NCBI GenBank assembly: GCA_016191565.1
Contig: JACPWA010000172.1
Location: 1 to 5,587 of the forward strand
Reading direction: 5' to 3'
DNA length: 5,587 nt
DNA from: Simkania negevensis
GTDB lineage: Bacteria > Chlamydiota > Chlamydiia > Chlamydiales > Simkaniaceae
Shown here: positions 4,807-5,587 of the stretch, piece by piece
How positions within the stretch are numbered: the stretch's first letter is position 1
Layout: each line of letters begins with the position of its first letter
Made by a program: the position numbers and the translations under genes
Notes under the pieces: model-generated
Database searches by the model: none
What the model saw: only the letters and a program-made list of their open reading frames with translations
What the model was told of the DNA's origin: nothing

Positions 4807-5587
4807 TTATTTTTCCAGTTGGTAAGGGATTTTTTTCACTTCAAGGATGAGCTCTTTCCCTGTTTTTTCTTTCACTACAGCTTGTACATGCTCTATAAGT
4901 AAAAGAACTTCTCTTGCTGTGGCATTCCCTTTATTATTAATAAAATTTGCATGAAGAGTAGAAACTTCAGCCCCTCCTACCGAAAATCCCTTAAGGCCGC
5001 ATTGATCGATTAACGCTCCAGCACTAGCCCCTATAGGATTTCGAAAAATACATCCGACATTATGCTCTTTATAGGGCTGCGATTTGAGTCTTTCGTGTAA
5101 GATCTCAAGTTGTCTTTGGCGAGCTCCCTCCGATCTCTGAAGAGCAAAAGTGGCCGATACGATAGTGAGGAGATTTTTTTGGAAAGAGGAGAAGCGATAA
5201 TCATAAGAAAATTCCCCTTTTTCCTTCTCCTGATAATTCCCTTCAAGATCAACTATTCCAATCGACACTAGAGGGTTCCAAGTCTCTCCTCCTTTAGCTC
5301 CTGCATTCATAAAGATAGCGCCACCAACGCTACCGGGGATCCCTGAAGCAAACTCAAGGCCTCCCCATCCTTTGCGAGCCATTTGTGCTCCTAGCAAAGA
5401 GAAGCTATAACCTGCACCTACATGTATATTTAAATTGTTCAGATTGTTTGAATATAATTCCCCTTCCTCACATGTAAGAAAATCGATTTTATTTAGGATG
5501 ACAAGACCGTCAAATCCTAGATCATCGAAAAGCGCGTTTGATCCCTTGCCAATCACTATAAAAGGGAGTTTTTTGGTTTGTACATAG
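4807..5587 (-). CDS. murB: UDP-N-acetylenolpyruvoylglucosamine reductase (5' end cut by window edge)
   Basis: MurB is the FAD enzyme that reduces UDP-GlcNAc-enolpyruvate to UDP-MurNAc with NADPH, the second committed step of peptidoglycan synthesis. The frame is open to the right edge: 259 residues are visible, beginning YVQTKKLPFIVIGKGSN, so roughly 35-45 N-terminal residues lie outside. The GTG at 5556 is internal and should not be taken as the start. Motifs in fragment numbering: FAD loop GKGSN 13-17, GLEFASGIPGSVGGAIFMNAG (76-96), YDYRFSSF 128-135 with the active-site Arg131, and GCIFRNP 178-184. Cys179 stands where E. coli has the proton-donating Ser229, a natural variant in other phyla. 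The C-terminal catalytic glutamate is probably Glu249 in ILEVKKI. The overall length suggests the shorter type II form. It precedes the PHP gene by 4 bp, probably in one operon. Confidence 0.96.
   Translation of the reverse strand, partial: YVQTKKLPFIVIGKGSNALFDDLGFDGLVILNKIDFLTCEEGELYSNNLNNLNIHVGAGYSFSLLGAQMARKGWGGLEFASGIPGSVGGAIFMNAGAKGGETWNPLVSIGIVDLEGNYQEKEKGEFSYDYRFSSFQKNLLTIVSATFALQRSEGARQRQLEILHERLKSQPYKEHNVGCIFRNPIGASAGALIDQCGLKGFSVGGAEVSTLHANFINNKGNATAREVLLLIEHVQAVVKEKTGKELILEVKKIPYQLEK

Noticed and set aside
5554..5556. GTG as the murB start
   Set aside because: The frame continues upstream as YVQTKKLPFI, which fits the MurB sequence just before GKGSN. The real start is beyond the window.
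1..5587. Mobile element, CRISPR array, toxin-antitoxin or phage defence genes
   Set aside because: No transposase or integrase motifs, no regularly spaced repeats and no such domains were found on either strand. Nearly all sequence is covered by recognisable housekeeping genes.

Overview
The window looks like part of the chromosome of a member of the phylum Chlamydiae, more likely an environmental (amoeba- or arthropod-associated) lineage than Chlamydia itself. The evidence is the block infC-rpmI-rplT-pheS read from one strand, with murB and a YtqB-type methyltransferase close by. As I recall it, the same set of genes sits together in Chlamydia. The 64-residue L35, the C-terminally extended IF3 and the L20 sequence also resemble chlamydial proteins. 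The DNA is AT-rich. The phylum call is inference from remembered gene order and protein resemblance, not from a search.

Positions 1-2319 (minus strand) hold a translation cluster. In transcription order it runs tRNA-Val(GAC), infC (IF3), rpmI (L35), rplT (L20) and pheS (phenylalanyl-tRNA synthetase alpha, cut by the left edge just before its C-terminus). infC and rpmI overlap by 44 bp, and both appear to start with TTG. rplT and pheS follow after gaps of about 30 bp, each with a purine-rich ribosome binding site.

Positions 2320-2432 are a divergent regulatory gap. Positions 2433-3032 (plus) encode a YtqB/MnmM-type SAM methyltransferase, probably for tRNA wobble uridine, with no Shine-Dalgarno and a TATACT box just before the ATG. 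An AT-rich gap (3033-3205) holds plausible promoters for a 255-residue, mainly helical protein at 3206-3973 (plus) that I do not recognise.

Positions 3990-5587 (minus) hold murB (5' end off the right edge) followed after 4 bp by a PHP-domain phosphoesterase, probably one operon. This operon converges on the unknown gene with a 16-bp gap.

Most of the window is housekeeping: translation initiation, ribosome assembly, tRNA charging and modification, and peptidoglycan precursor synthesis. I see no mobile element, CRISPR array or defence system. The points worth a second look are the two TTG starts in overlapping infC/rpmI, the unknown helical protein, the possibly leaderless mnmM transcript, and the gene content of the murB-infC interval.
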